Source of the DNA: Arenibacter sp. 6A1
GTDB lineage: Bacteria; Bacteroidota; Bacteroidia; Flavobacteriales; Flavobacteriaceae
Assembly: GCF_012272855.1 (NCBI RefSeq)
Contig: NZ_JAAXCQ010000004.1
Location: 124,001 to 188,000, forward strand
DNA length: 64,000 nt
Reading direction: 5' to 3'
Shown one piece after another: positions 27,774-37,237 of this stretch (its first letter is position 1; every line of letters starts with the position of its first letter). The notes under the pieces are model-generated. The model saw only the letters and a list, made by a program, of their open reading frames with translations, did not search any database and was not told the DNA's origin. The position numbers were made by a program, and so were the translations under genes.

Positions 27774-28415
27774 TTAAAACTTAATTTGTGAAAAAACATA
27801 CCTCATTTCAGCTGCTATTTGCCTACTTCTTTCCGCGTATTTTGCCGATTGCTCCGGACTATTATCGAATGCTTTTGGATCCTCATAAGTCACTGGAATC
27901 CGTTTTTCGGCCCCTCCGATGTACGGACAGCCTTGATCTGCCTGTGTACAGGTCAATATGGCCGCAAAATTGGAGGTTGGATTAAAATTATCATCGAAAG
28001 TTTTGGAGAAAGCAATAATTGGGGCTTCGTTTTCACCAAACTTTATGGCGTAGACCGGATTGTTTTCCCCTCCTATTTTTTGTACGGAAAAACCGGTGGC
28101 TTCCAAGGTTTTTGCGACCATAGGGTACAAGGCTGTTTCCTCGGTTCCCCCAGAATAACAACTCACCTTCTCTAGTTGAAAATAAAAAGCCATTACTTGG
28201 GCCCATATTTGCGACAAATGACTCCTTCTGGAATTATGGGTACAGATAAAATTAAGGTTGATAGGGGCGTTAGCATTTACTTTCGCCTGAATGTATTCGA
28301 TTAAAGGCGCTAGGATATCCTTGCGTTCTTCCGAAATATCGTCTTTTGCCACGGATTCAATAAACCCTTGAATCCCGACAAATACAGTAGCTTTGTTTTT
28401 TATCATCAATATCAC
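27774..28415 (-). CDS. ArsC-like low-molecular-weight phosphatase / arsenate reductase
   Basis: 213 residues (the Met at 28403 is an alternative start). The core has the phosphatase P-loop in the form CTHNSRRS, then typical blocks VSCYSGGTE and [13 protein letters not shown]. This is the thioredoxin-type arsenate reductase/LMW protein tyrosine phosphatase fold, widespread in Bacteroidota ars operons, which reduces arsenate to arsenite for export. The catalytic Cys and Arg are intact and further Cys residues near CTQADQGC could form the redox relay. It lies between DUF6428 and acr3 with gaps of only a few bases, which supports an arsenate reductase role. Confidence 0.88.
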   Translation of the reverse strand: MILMIKNKATVFVGIQGFIESVAKDDISEERKDILAPLIEYIQAKVNANAPINLNFICTHNSRRSHLSQIWAQVMAFYFQLEKVSCYSGGTEETALYPMVAKTLEATGFSVQKIGGENNPVYAIKFGENEAPIIAFSKTFDDNFNPTSNFAAILTCTQADQGCPYIGGAEKRIPVTYEDPKAFDNSPEQSAKYAERSRQIAAEMRYVFSQIKF

Positions 28416-28421
28416 TTGTGT

Positions 28422-28895
28422 TTAGCAACAACCACTGTTTGGAGTACAGCTTGTAGTAGCGGTTTGCGTTAAGGCTCCTAGTTTAATTTTTGTTTTTTTC
28501 GGGGGAACACCACAGGCATCCTTCGCCAAACAATCTGTGGCAGTGGTGGTCAACAAAAAATTCTCGCCATTAAAGTCCAATCCATATTTCCCTATAGTGG
28601 CTCCCTGATATTCTACTTCGATATCCAGATCTTCTAATCCCAATACCTTTTCGGACAACTCAATGATCCCTAGCAGTTTTTCTGGATGCAACCTATGGTC
28701 ATAATCGTCGGCGGCCCAAAGTTGAAAATTGGCCACTTCTTCCTTTCTTACCGTTCCGCCGCAATCTATAAAGTGCTTACTGACCCTTCCTACTTCGGTA
28801 ACATGAAAATGATTGGGCACCAAGGATCCGTCTGGGAGTTCAAAAGCAATGCTTTTCCTTTCCTGTAAAAATTCTTTTATTTCTGAAAGTTTCAT
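28422..28895 (-). CDS. DUF6428 protein of the ars operon
   Basis: 157 residues, a small soluble protein typical of Bacteroidota arsenic operons (DUF6428). The N-terminal part is an alpha/beta domain with HFHVTEVGRV and FIDCGG; the C-terminus holds a Cys-rich tail (CLAKDACGVPP and CTPNSGCC), suited to binding arsenite or a metal. No catalytic motif is visible. Placed between arsR and the reductase, it may be an arsenite chaperone or sensor, which is inference. Confidence 0.85.
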   Translation of the reverse strand: MKLSEIKEFLQERKSIAFELPDGSLVPNHFHVTEVGRVSKHFIDCGGTVRKEEVANFQLWAADDYDHRLHPEKLLGIIELSEKVLGLEDLDIEVEYQGATIGKYGLDFNGENFLLTTTATDCLAKDACGVPPKKTKIKLGALTQTATTSCTPNSGCC

Positions 28896-28939
28896 ATGTA
28901 GATATTTATTGTTTTCTTAAATCTTATGACAGTTTTCTT

Positions 28940-29272
28940 TTAGCAACACTTGCCTTTAGGCTGTTCTTTTTGATCTAAAAACTTCCCAAAAACAGCTGCT
29001 AATTCATCCCATTTTTCCTGGTCGATACAATAACAAATACTGGTCCCTTCTATGGTTCCTTTAATTATCCCCAGGTTTTTTAGTTCTTTAAGGTGTTGGG
29101 AAATAGTGGGTTGGGCCAGGCCTATTTCGGTCACCAAATCGCCGCATATACAAGATTCTGTTTTAAACAAATGCTGTATAATGGCGATTCTCGCCGGATT
29201 CCCTAAAACTTTAGCAATCCCTGCCAGCGCGTTTTGCTCCGCTGTAAACATTTCCGATTTTGTAATTCCCAT
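28940..29272 (-). CDS. arsR: ArsR-family arsenic-responsive repressor
   Basis: 110 residues with one winged helix. The metal-sensing pair appears as ESCICGDLV in the helix before the recognition helix (LAQPTISQHLKELKNLG), where As(III)-responsive ArsR proteins have CVCDL. A second Cys cluster closes the protein (KGKCC), and ICYCI in the wing adds two more Cys. It should repress its own operon until arsenite binds. It heads a four-gene operon and sits 8 bases downstream of a palindromic operator. Confidence 0.94.
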   Translation of the reverse strand: MGITKSEMFTAEQNALAGIAKVLGNPARIAIIQHLFKTESCICGDLVTEIGLAQPTISQHLKELKNLGIIKGTIEGTSICYCIDQEKWDELAAVFGKFLDQKEQPKGKCC

Positions 29273-29279
29273 ATCCTTG

Positions 29280-29305
29280 AATCTATATATTGCAATATTA
29301 CGATT
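29280..29305. promoter_or_regulatory. Palindromic operator of the ars operon
   Basis: The perfect core ATATTGCAATAT (29287-29298) lies inside an imperfect 26-bp dyad (AATC at one end, GATT at the other). It ends 8 bases upstream of the arsR ATG. Position and symmetry fit an ArsR binding site overlapping the promoter. Confidence 0.7.
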
Positions 29306-29723
29306 AATCTAAAAACCATGCTATAAATTCTTATTTTTTAACACGGTGCCTCCTGAGTTTTATCAGGCTCCCTTAGGAAAACAATACCTAGCGTTTCTAG
29401 AAAACTTTTAAAGGAAATTATTCTCTGACCCCTTAGAAAACACTCCCCAAAAAATGTTTTCAAAGTTAAACCAGGTATCACCATATCAATTTTTGCTGCA
29501 TAGGAGAATAGTACTCCCCTAAAAAAGTGCTCCTTTTTTCAAAACCTGTCCTACCGACGATTATTCATGAAAATCGAACCCCTACAAATACTTATCAAAA
29601 CAACTACATTTTTCCTAAAACACTAACAATCTTGGAGTTCGACAAAACAATTCTTAATGATTTTCTTACGTAATGAATTAAAAATCATTAACTTTTGTAC
29701 TTATTAACAAAAATAACTACCAT
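29306..29723. other. Divergent region between arsR and the TonB receptor
   Basis: About 420 AT-rich bases. It carries the promoter of the TonB-dependent receptor gene; TAACTTTTG near 29690 is a one-base-spaced variant of the -7 box. No SusD, sigma or other small gene is seen. Confidence 0.4.
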
Positions 29724-32627
29724 ATGAAAAAGCATGTATTTTTTGTTTTGTTCTTTTTATTGGGGGTAGTTGGCCTTGCCAGCGCCCAAATTACGGGAAC
29801 AGTTTTAGATGAAGACGGGACACCTTTGCCTGGAGCATCCATTGTTAAAAAAGGCACCTCTATAGGTACCACTACAGATTTTGATGGTAATTTTTCCATT
29901 GAGGTCTCCATGGGCGATATCTTGGTTGTGTCATATATTGGATATGCCACCCAGGAGGTCACCGTAAACAGCACCAAAATGAACATCCGTTTAAGCGCGG
30001 GGGTAGCATTGACAGAAGTAGTTATCATAGGATCTCGTAACCCCAATAGAACGGCGACAGAGAGTACGGTTCCTGTAGATGTGATTGACATGAAGGAACT
30101 GAACAATGTAGCGCCACAGGTAAACCTTAATCAGATCCTAAACTACGTAGCCCCCTCTTTTACCTCTAATACCCAGACCATTTCTGACGGTACAGATCAT
30201 ATAGATCCGGCATCCTTACGAGGGTTGGGACCAGATCAGGTATTGGTACTTATCAATGGTAAAAGAAGACACACCTCTTCCCTTATCAATGTCAACGGTA
30301 CCTTTGGCCGTGGTAGTGTTGGTACCGATTTAAATGCCATTCCTGCTGCTGCCATACAGCGTATAGAAGTATTAAGAGATGGCGCCGCTGCCCAATATGG
30401 TTCCGATGCCATCGCCGGTGTTATCAATATAATCCTTAACAAAAGCGTCAATGAACTGACAACCACAGTTACCACAGGCGCCCACTTTACCAAAAATGCC
30501 AATGACCAAACTGGAGGTGTAGACGGGGAATCTACCAATGTAGCCGCCAGTTATGGTATTCCGGTTGGCGATAATGGCGGATTCATAAACTTTTCCGGAG
30601 ATTTTGATGTACGGAAAGAGTACAGCAGAATGAAGGAATGGGAAGATGATATTTTTAATCTCTACAATACGGTAGAAAGGGTAGCCTCTGCAGATGGATA
30701 TGATGTTTTTAAATTATTGGATGACGATGTGAACGATGTAATACAATATGCCGATCAGGCCGGTATTGACCGCAACGGCGCCACCACAAAAGAAGATCTG
30801 AGAACCATTCTACAAGCAGATGCCACCGCTGCAGAACTTGCAGCAAGAGGACTGCAGAGAAGCGATTTCAATATGCGGGTCGGGCAATCCTCCTTGAGGG
30901 GAGGCCGGTTTTTTGCTAATTTCTCTATGCCTTTGGACGATAAAGGGACAGAAATGTATTCTTTCGCAGGAATAAGTTCTAGAACGGGAAACTCGGCCGG
31001 ATTTTACAGATTGCCCAACCAGAGCAGAACGTTTACCCCGGCATATCCCAATGGATTCTTGCCAGAAATAAACTCCCATATTAAAGACCAGTCCTTGTCC
31101 TTGGGGATTAAAGGCATGATCGGCGATTGGAACGTAGATTTAAGCAATACTTACGGAAAAAACTCCTTTTTGTATACCATAGGAAACACCTTTAATGCCT
31201 CCATGCAAAATGCATCTCCTACCTTGTTTGATGCGGGTGGTTTTTCTTTCTCCCAGAATACCTCTAATTTAGATATCAACCAGTTTTTTGACGAGGCCAT
31301 GTCCGGACTTAACATTGCCTTTGGTGCGGAATACAGGGTAGAGAATTACGATATCATTGCAGGGGAAGAGCCTTCTTATTCGCAATATACCGCCGATGGC
31401 CAGCGCATAACGCTTGCCTCCCAACAACCTTCCAAAGATTTCTTCGGAAACTCCAGACCTGGAGGATCGCAGGTTTTCCCGGGCTTTGCCCCTGCCAATG
31501 AATTGTCTAGAGGCCGTAGTAGTGTGGCCGGATATTTTGATGTAGAGGCCGATTTTTCGGAAGCCTTTTTGGCGAGTTTTGCCACTCGTTATGAGAATTA
31601 TAGCGATTTTGGCTCTACCTTAAACTTTAAATTGTCGGGGAGATATAAGGCCAACGACAACCTGAATATCCGTGGCGCCCTAAACACAGGATTTAGAGCC
31701 CCTTCCCTGCACCAAATAAACTTCAATTCTACCTCCACTATTTTTGACAACGAAGGCAATCCGCAGGAAGTAGGAACCTTTGCCAACAATAGTAGAGCTG
31801 CCAAACTATTGGGAATTCCACAATTAAGAGAGGAAACTTCCCAAAGTATTAGTTTAGGGCTAACCGCAAAGATCCCCGATGCCAACCTAACAATAACAGT
31901 AGACGGCTATTTTGTAGCCATTGATGATAGAGTAGTATATACCGGGCAATTTGCCCCTACCCCAGATGCAGGTACAGGTAGCGGAGGCGTTCCGGCAGTA
32001 TATTCCGGGGCACAATTAGAATTGTTCAATCTCTTACGCCAGGCCAATGCCACAGCCGCCTCATTCTTTGCCAATGCCATCGATACGGAATCTAAGGGTA
32101 TCGACCTAGTGCTTACCCATGATTACTTTTTTGGCGATCAATGGAGATTGAAATCCGATTTGGCAGGGACTTTTTCGAAGACCAAGCAAGTGGGCAGCAT
32201 CAACGCCTCCAAAATTTTAAGCGATGCAGGTTTAGTAGGCACCTACTTTCCTGAAGATAGCAGGGTATATTTGGAAGAAGCAGTTCCAAGAACTAAAATC
32301 AACCTTTCCAACAGCCTTACCTCGGATAAATTTATTTTCTTCTTGAGAAATGTATACTTTGGAGAAGTAACGGAGGCTACAACCACTGTAGCCAACCAAC
32401 AAGTATTTGGCACCAAAGTGGTGACCGATCTTTCCGTGGGCTATAAAGCAACGGACGCCCTTACCCTTACCCTAGGAGCCAACAACCTGTTCGACATCTA
32501 TCCAGATCGGGCAGAAGATCAATTTGGAAACAGAAGTGGTGGCCGATTCGATTGGTCGCGTAGAGCACAACAATTTGGAATTGGAGGAAGATATCTTTTT
32601 GCTCGTTTGAGTTTTACCCTTAAATAA
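29724..32627 (+). CDS. TonB-dependent outer-membrane receptor with N-terminal regulatory-like domain
   Basis: 967 residues. Signal peptide ending LASAQ, then a carboxypeptidase regulatory-like domain (about 22-92; [17 protein letters not shown]), a TonB plug (about 105-235; [18 protein letters not shown] and [17 protein letters not shown]), and a 22-strand barrel to the C-terminal [10 protein letters not shown] and RLSFTLK. It imports a scarce nutrient across the outer membrane using TonB energy. No SusD partner gene is adjacent, so a glycan-type uptake locus is not indicated; metal chelate, vitamin or other small ligand is possible. A perfect palindromic terminator follows. It stands alone as a transcription unit. 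Confidence 0.93.
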   Translation: MKKHVFFVLFFLLGVVGLASAQITGTVLDEDGTPLPGASIVKKGTSIGTTTDFDGNFSIEVSMGDILVVSYIGYATQEVTVNSTKMNIRLSAGVALTEVVIIGSRNPNRTATESTVPVDVIDMKELNNVAPQVNLNQILNYVAPSFTSNTQTISDGTDHIDPASLRGLGPDQVLVLINGKRRHTSSLINVNGTFGRGSVGTDLNAIPAAAIQRIEVLRDGAAAQYGSDAIAGVINIILNKSVNELTTTVTTGAHFTKNANDQTGGVDGESTNVAASYGIPVGDNGGFINFSGDFDVRKEYSRMKEWEDDIFNLYNTVERVASADGYDVFKLLDDDVNDVIQYADQAGIDRNGATTKEDLRTILQADATAAELAARGLQRSDFNMRVGQSSLRGGRFFANFSMPLDDKGTEMYSFAGISSRTGNSAGFYRLPNQSRTFTPAYPNGFLPEINSHIKDQSLSLGIKGMIGDWNVDLSNTYGKNSFLYTIGNTFNASMQNASPTLFDAGGFSFSQNTSNLDINQFFDEAMSGLNIAFGAEYRVENYDIIAGEEPSYSQYTADGQRITLASQQPSKDFFGNSRPGGSQVFPGFAPANELSRGRSSVAGYFDVEADFSEAFLASFATRYENYSDFGSTLNFKLSGRYKANDNLNIRGALNTGFRAPSLHQINFNSTSTIFDNEGNPQEVGTFANNSRAAKLLGIPQLREETSQSISLGLTAKIPDANLTITVDGYFVAIDDRVVYTGQFAPTPDAGTGSGGVPAVYSGAQLELFNLLRQANATAASFFANAIDTESKGIDLVLTHDYFFGDQWRLKSDLAGTFSKTKQVGSINASKILSDAGLVGTYFPEDSRVYLEEAVPRTKINLSNSLTSDKFIFFLRNVYFGEVTEATTTVANQQVFGTKVVTDLSVGYKATDALTLTLGANNLFDIYPDRAEDQFGNRSGGRFDWSRRAQQFGIGGRYLFARLSFTLK

Positions 32628-32654
32628 AAGGGAAAACCACTCCATAAAAACCAA

Positions 32655-32680
32655 AAGAGGCCACAATATTGTGGCCTCTT
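32655..32680. terminator. Bidirectional terminator
   Basis: AAGAGGCCACAAT and its exact complement form a 13+13 palindrome between the convergent ends of the TonB receptor gene and the SlyD-type gene. Confidence 0.75.
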
Positions 32681-32720
32681 CTTGTAATATGTCGTCATTG
32701 ATTTATAACGAATCCTTTAC

Positions 32721-33152
32721 CTATGCTTCAATGCTTACAAGTTGCAAGTCGAAAATAAGGTCTTGTCCTGCCAATGGGTGATTAGCATCAATAACAATAT
32801 GCTCCTCATGCACCTCAGCAATACGCAATTCGTTTTCTCTTCCGTCTGGGCTTTTCGCCATCAATCCCATTCCAACTTCTGGCTTAATATCTCCAGGTAA
32901 GTCAGATTTTTTCACCTCGTGGAACATTTCTTTTTGAACATCCCCATAAGCCTCTTCCTTAGGAATAGTGATGGTTTTCTTTTCGTCGGCCTCCATACCT
33001 AAAAGTCCTTTTTCGAAACCTGGGATAAGAGCACCTTGTCCTAAGGTAACCTTAATAGGGTCTCTTTCCAAAGAGCTGTCAAATATTTGACCATTGGTTA
33101 ATTTTCCTGTGTAATGTACTTGTACCGTATCGTTTTCTTTAACTTTACTCAT
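32721..33152 (-). CDS. SlyD-type FKBP peptidyl-prolyl isomerase
   Basis: 143 residues from the Met at 33152; a start 14 codons upstream would put a hydrophobic stub before the fold. FKBP strands VQVHYTGKL and the loop LIPGFEKGLLGM are followed by the inserted IF domain (about 70-120) found in SlyD, then the closing strand DLIFDLQLVSIE. It catalyses proline isomerisation and acts as a folding helper in the cytosol. The His/Cys-rich metal-binding tail of E. coli SlyD is missing, so a role in nickel delivery is not indicated. Confidence 0.92.
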   Translation of the reverse strand: MSKVKENDTVQVHYTGKLTNGQIFDSSLERDPIKVTLGQGALIPGFEKGLLGMEADEKKTITIPKEEAYGDVQKEMFHEVKKSDLPGDIKPEVGMGLMAKSPDGRENELRIAEVHEEHIVIDANHPLAGQDLIFDLQLVSIEA

Positions 33153-33377
33153 AAATCCAATATCTGTGATTTGCAATTTTATAAAACAGTACAAACTTAT
33201 GGCTTCTAAAATGCCTTAAGCCATAGGATGAAAAAAATATTCAAGAATTAATATATCTTTAATTTTTTAATAAAAATAATAGCAAAAAACCACTATTAAT
33301 GCAATTCCGTAAAAAAAGTACCATTGGCCATATTGGCTAATTTGGGTTGATTTTCACTTTTGGTTACTGTCCTTGTC

Positions 33378-34760
33378 CTAAGGTTTTATATTCTGATTGA
33401 CACTAAATAGGTTTTTAGAATCGTATTTTCTTTTAATTTCCACCAATCGTTCGTAGTTGTGTTTATAACTTGCTTTAACTCGTTCACTACCTTCATTCAT
33501 CATAAAATTTGAATAGGCCCCTCCGGAGGCATAAGGGTGTACTGCATTGAAATAATCCTTGCACCAGTTAGTGATTTTTGCGGCATTTTTAGGATCGGGA
33601 TCTACCCCAACCATTACCCCAGCATATTTTGCATCTCTATAAGCCCATGCCGTTGCCTTGGGACCAACCCTGGCAGCAGCCCCGCTAATAGGGTACAAAT
33701 GCATCTGAGAAAGGGGGGTTGGAATTTCGGCTCCATATTTTTTATGACCTGCCCTGATCTCTGGTCCTAGGGCATTAAAAAAGTCGGCTCGCCAATACCA
33801 TTGAAGTCCCGCCGGAAAATAACCATCGAACAAGGTTTGTACAGCGGGATAGGGCATTTCACCAACATGTTGGAATACCGGTTCTTTGGACAATACTGGC
33901 TTAAAGAGTTCGTCAAACTTATTTGGGTCTCCAGTAAAGCACCATACAATACCACAAAAATGTTTGTTATGAAGTTCTTCGGGAAAAGGAGCTCCCGGGA
34001 TCACCAAAGTAGCAATAAACCCATTTAAATCGTCCGGAGCATTATGGATAAATCCATCGAACCACTCCATTATTTCTTCGGTTTGTTCTATAGGCCATAA
34101 GGTGGGCCCTCCAATAACTGTTTTAAGGGGATGGGCCTGAAATTTAAAGGAGGTAACAATCCCAAAATTTCCGCCGCCCCCACGGATCGCCCAAAATAAA
34201 TCTTTATGATGCTCCTTGTTTACGGTCACAAAGCTGCCATCGGCCAGGACCATATCGGCCTCTAACAAGTTGTCTATGGTAAGGCCAAATTTCCTGGAAA
34301 GATATCCTACTCCCCCACCTAATGTTAATCCGCCAACGCCGGTACTAGAGATAATTCCGGCAGGAATTGCCAGTCCAAAGGCATGGGTGGCATGATCTAC
34401 CTCTCCCCAAACATTTCCGCCACCGACCCTTACGGTATTGTCGGCCGTATTTATTCTGATGTATTTAATTCCAGACAGGTCTATCACCATGCCATCATCG
34501 CACGATCCTAAACCTCCTCCGTTATGCCCGCCCCCTCTTACGGCAATGAGCAAATTGTTTTCCCTTCCAAAGTTTACGGCACGCATCACATCGGCAACAT
34601 CGACACACTTCACAATCATTCCTGGATGTTTGTCTATCATACCATTATACACCTTCCTACTTGTATTGTAGTTGGCATCGGAAGGCATCACCACCTCTCC
34701 TCTTATTCCTTTTTTAAAGGAAGCGATATTGCTCGCATCCAGATCTATTACCATTTCCAT
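33378..34760 (-). CDS. FAD-linked oxidoreductase, berberine-bridge type
   Basis: 460 residues. The FAD-binding PCMH domain (about 45-215) has the covalent flavin motif RGGGHNGGG, whose His attaches the cofactor in this family, and TGVGGLTLGGGVGYLSRK. The second, Cys-linked attachment site of bicovalent members is replaced (SST), so single attachment is expected. The C-terminal BBE segment ends YDSKNLFSVNQNIKP. Members oxidise sugars, alcohols or alkaloid-like compounds with oxygen. No signal peptide, so it is cytosolic. The secreted cupin gene is 66 bases upstream in the same direction, so both may be cotranscribed. Confidence 0.9.
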   Translation of the reverse strand: MEMVIDLDASNIASFKKGIRGEVVMPSDANYNTSRKVYNGMIDKHPGMIVKCVDVADVMRAVNFGRENNLLIAVRGGGHNGGGLGSCDDGMVIDLSGIKYIRINTADNTVRVGGGNVWGEVDHATHAFGLAIPAGIISSTGVGGLTLGGGVGYLSRKFGLTIDNLLEADMVLADGSFVTVNKEHHKDLFWAIRGGGGNFGIVTSFKFQAHPLKTVIGGPTLWPIEQTEEIMEWFDGFIHNAPDDLNGFIATLVIPGAPFPEELHNKHFCGIVWCFTGDPNKFDELFKPVLSKEPVFQHVGEMPYPAVQTLFDGYFPAGLQWYWRADFFNALGPEIRAGHKKYGAEIPTPLSQMHLYPISGAAARVGPKATAWAYRDAKYAGVMVGVDPDPKNAAKITNWCKDYFNAVHPYASGGAYSNFMMNEGSERVKASYKHNYERLVEIKRKYDSKNLFSVNQNIKP

Positions 34761-34825
34761 GATTTTGATGTTTTTAAATTAGGTATCGTTATACTAGGCA
34801 CAAAAACCGGCTATCGGTTTTACCG

Positions 34826-35305
34826 TTATTCTTTTAAAACCATAGGAAAGGCATCCAAAGGTTTTTCAAAGGCGATGAATAGAACACATGGATCTTTAGG
34901 ACCACATTTTGCTTTATGTGGTTTTTCAGAAGGACCATAGGCATAAGAGCCCATTTTCATAAGCTGCTCCTTTTCGCCCTCATAGGTCACGTATAATTCC
35001 CCGGAAACAAGTATCATACGTTCGGCAGAAGTGTGCCAATGGGTTGGTATCTCATAATTGGCAGGCACTTTAAAAAAGACATCTACATTCGCCTTTGCGG
35101 GGTCTCCGTGCAAGACTGCTATGGTACAGCCTTCTGGCATAAAAGGCGGACATGGTCCCCATACCAATTCTTTATCTTCATGGGTCTTTATCAAGGACAT
35201 TTCAGAGGCTTCTCCATTGTTTTGTCCCGATAACGCCTGGGTTGCCAAAAACGTTAGTACCAAAGCGGCAACCCCTAGCTTTGGATAGGTTTTAAAATAC
35301 GTCAT
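34826..35305 (-). CDS. Secreted single-domain cupin
   Basis: 159 residues with a signal peptide (hydrophobic segment VAALVLTFLATQALSGQ). The mature part is one cupin barrel: the first metal motif is HWHTSAERMILVSGEL and the second PSEKPHKAKCG; a disulphide may link CPPFMPEGC. The His-His-Glu-His pattern would bind a divalent metal. Cupins of this size are often sugar or small-acid binding or dioxygenase-like proteins. It precedes the oxidoreductase gene and may supply or sense its substrate in the periplasm; that link is inferred. Confidence 0.85.
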   Translation of the reverse strand: MTYFKTYPKLGVAALVLTFLATQALSGQNNGEASEMSLIKTHEDKELVWGPCPPFMPEGCTIAVLHGDPAKANVDVFFKVPANYEIPTHWHTSAERMILVSGELYVTYEGEKEQLMKMGSYAYGPSEKPHKAKCGPKDPCVLFIAFEKPLDAFPMVLKE

Positions 35306-35801
35306 GATTAAATTTTTTAAAATTAATAAGCCGTGCTATCTAGAAAATATTAGGCCAATTACCCGTCTTCCTTCCAGCGCCGAACACAACCCTATTCCTA
35401 TTGCTTATAAGTAGCAGTATAATTTGGGCGTTCCCTCCTTCGTCGGTCGGGCCCTTGGCTATATCCCTTGCGTTGCTGCGGGGATGCCGCCGCGGTCCCT
35501 AACGCGAACAAACTAAAATTCATCCTACCCCTTCCATTCCCAATATGCCCCTTTTTTTAGCTTTCCCAATTAGAAGAAACCAACGCATCGCCCCTCAATA
35601 AACTAAGGGAAAATACTGGGTCAAAAATTGGTAAAGGCTTGGTTATTCAATTTAAATCCAGGGGAATTGTTAGGACATAACACAATGTATCAAAGGGGAT
35701 TATGAAATACATTACTTAAAAGTACATCAAAAAATACGGGGAGACTGCTACATTTTATCCAAATTATAACAAAATTGACTCATTTGCCATATTACAAACA
35801 G
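35306..35801. other. Intergenic region with a copy of the 83-bp repeat
   Basis: Between the cupin gene and the DUF4242 fusion gene. It contains the third 83-bp repeat (35423-35505, minus). The remainder is AT-rich without a recognisable gene or hairpin. Confidence 0.5.
35423..35505 (-). repeat. 83-bp GC-rich dispersed repeat, copy 3
   Basis: On the minus strand this copy runs GCGTTAGGGA to GGGAACGCCCAAA and appears closest to the consensus: it agrees with copy 1 or copy 2 at every position where those two differ. Length 83 bases, identical to the other two. Confidence 0.85.
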
Positions 35802-36917
35802 CTATGTATGTGTAGCATAGTCCCGAACATATTGTGAAGGCAGAATACCAAAAGAATCCAAAAAACATTTAGAAAAATACGCCGGACTATTAAATCCGGT
35901 TTCAAAGGCTATTTCAGAAATATTGCCCGACCTGTCTTTTAAAAGGCTGAGGGATTTCAACAATCGGTATTTTTTTAAAAAAACGTTAGGAGAGTCGTCT
36001 GCCAACTGCATCAACTTCCTATAGAATTGAGTACGGCTAAACCCTAATTGAGTGTTAAAATCTGTAGTTCTTACATTTGAATTCTGCCAAATACTTTCAG
36101 TATAGTCCATTAATTGCTTAAGAAACTTTTCGTCCGATGGCTGCAGGGTTTGCACACTTTCCGTGTCTATAAAAGCATTTAAATTTTCACCCTCGTATAA
36201 GTTTTTCACTTCTGTAGTAATAGCTATAGCTCCTTTGGCAATTTCGCATATTCGTTCTGCCAACTTAATGCTGTCACCAAAAAAATCACCCTTATCGGCC
36301 ACGGGTACCCCGCTACTCAACCCTATTTTAAATTTAAAATGGGGCTCCTCCATATTTTCTGTTATTTTATTAAAGACCGATTGAAGCGCTAAGGCGCATA
36401 AGACTGCCTTGGACACCGAACAAAAAGACACCAACAAACTTTCCTGCTGCTGTTTTACCACCCTCCCCTGATAAGAATTAATAATGGAAATACTGGCTTC
36501 GTTAATTTTTCTCTGGGACTGCAAAATAGCATCTGACGAAATATTTTGAAGGGAGACCATTTTAAACCCAGTCACCATAATGATTCTAAAAGCAGGGTCG
36601 TTTATAATATTTAATTCCGTGTTGACAGCTTTTAGCGGATCCTCAATACGGCCTAAAAACGATTCTACAATGGTTTCTTCTACCTCAATAATTCGATAAG
36701 GAACATCGCCATGAGCCTCAAAATGCATTTTTTCCAAGGCTTCTTTATTGGGTGCTTCCACCAAACAAAATGCAGTTTTCCGTTTCTCATCAAACCAATA
36801 AGTGAGTCCTCGGCAACCATATTTGTGCTCAACCTTTAGATCTTCCTGATGCAACTGAGCAACATGTTCGGCGGTTACCGTGTCCGAAACATCGTGACGA
36901 TCCATAAAAATTGGCAT
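35802..36917 (-). CDS. DUF4242 / cyclase-like / AraC fusion regulator
   Basis: 371 residues from the Met at 36917, where the DUF4242 fold begins. Three parts: DUF4242 (about 1-80; IFMDRHDVSD and YRIIEVEETI), a segment (about 125-260) resembling class III nucleotide cyclases (FKIGLSSGVPVADKGDFFGDSI is close to the family's second half), and an AraC-type double helix-turn-helix (about 275-371; GFSRTQFYRKL and FETGFNSPAYFSKCF). In the cyclase-like part the first metal-binding Asp block is not conserved (MVTGFKMVSL), so it probably senses or dimerises rather than making cAMP. The product is likely a cytosolic transcription factor with two sensory inputs. Its targets may be the oxidoreductase/cupin genes next to it. 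Confidence 0.85.
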   Translation of the reverse strand: MPIFMDRHDVSDTVTAEHVAQLHQEDLKVEHKYGCRGLTYWFDEKRKTAFCLVEAPNKEALEKMHFEAHGDVPYRIIEVEETIVESFLGRIEDPLKAVNTELNIINDPAFRIIMVTGFKMVSLQNISSDAILQSQRKINEASISIINSYQGRVVKQQQESLLVSFCSVSKAVLCALALQSVFNKITENMEEPHFKFKIGLSSGVPVADKGDFFGDSIKLAERICEIAKGAIAITTEVKNLYEGENLNAFIDTESVQTLQPSDEKFLKQLMDYTESIWQNSNVRTTDFNTQLGFSRTQFYRKLMQLADDSPNVFLKKYRLLKSLSLLKDRSGNISEIAFETGFNSPAYFSKCFLDSFGILPSQYVRDYATHT

Positions 36918-37156
36918 AGTGTTTAATTTTAATACAAGATAATGATTTATAGCAAGTTGCACACTACCAAACGAAAAATCACAGCAAATAATACAATCTA
37001 TTTTTCACATCTATTCATGCACGAAATAAAAGTAGTTTTGTTGCTACTCTAGAAATAAAAACCTTTTTTAAACTATTCCCTTCACTTTTTAGTTGCCATT
37101 GCTTAATGACAAGAGAATTCACCATAGGCATTTTTAACCTATATAGTGGACCTATG
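36918..37156. other. Upstream region of the fusion regulator
   Basis: AT-rich promoter region of the minus-strand regulator gene, running into the composite repeat. No conserved box could be assigned. Confidence 0.35.
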
Positions 37157-37237
37157 ATATGACTAAAAAAATATTTGTACAAAATTTAGCAATAGTCATA
37201 TTGGCCGGTAGACCCGCGATTCGGCGGGGGAGGTACT
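37157..37237 (+). repeat. 81-bp direct repeat, copy A
   Basis: Starts ATATGACTA, followed by TAGTCATAT 27 bases later (a perfect 9-bp inverted repeat), then ACCCGCGATTCGGCGGGG with the stem CCCGC/GCGGG and ends AGGTACT. It matches 37541-37621 except at three or so bases. Confidence 0.85.

Noticed and set aside
26680-29305. Arsenic operon as a novel system
   Set aside because: acr3, ArsC-like, DUF6428 and arsR is a known arrangement in Bacteroidota; only the operator is noted.
29724-32627. Polysaccharide utilisation locus around the TonB receptor
   Set aside because: No SusD gene, glycoside hydrolase or hybrid regulator lies next to it.
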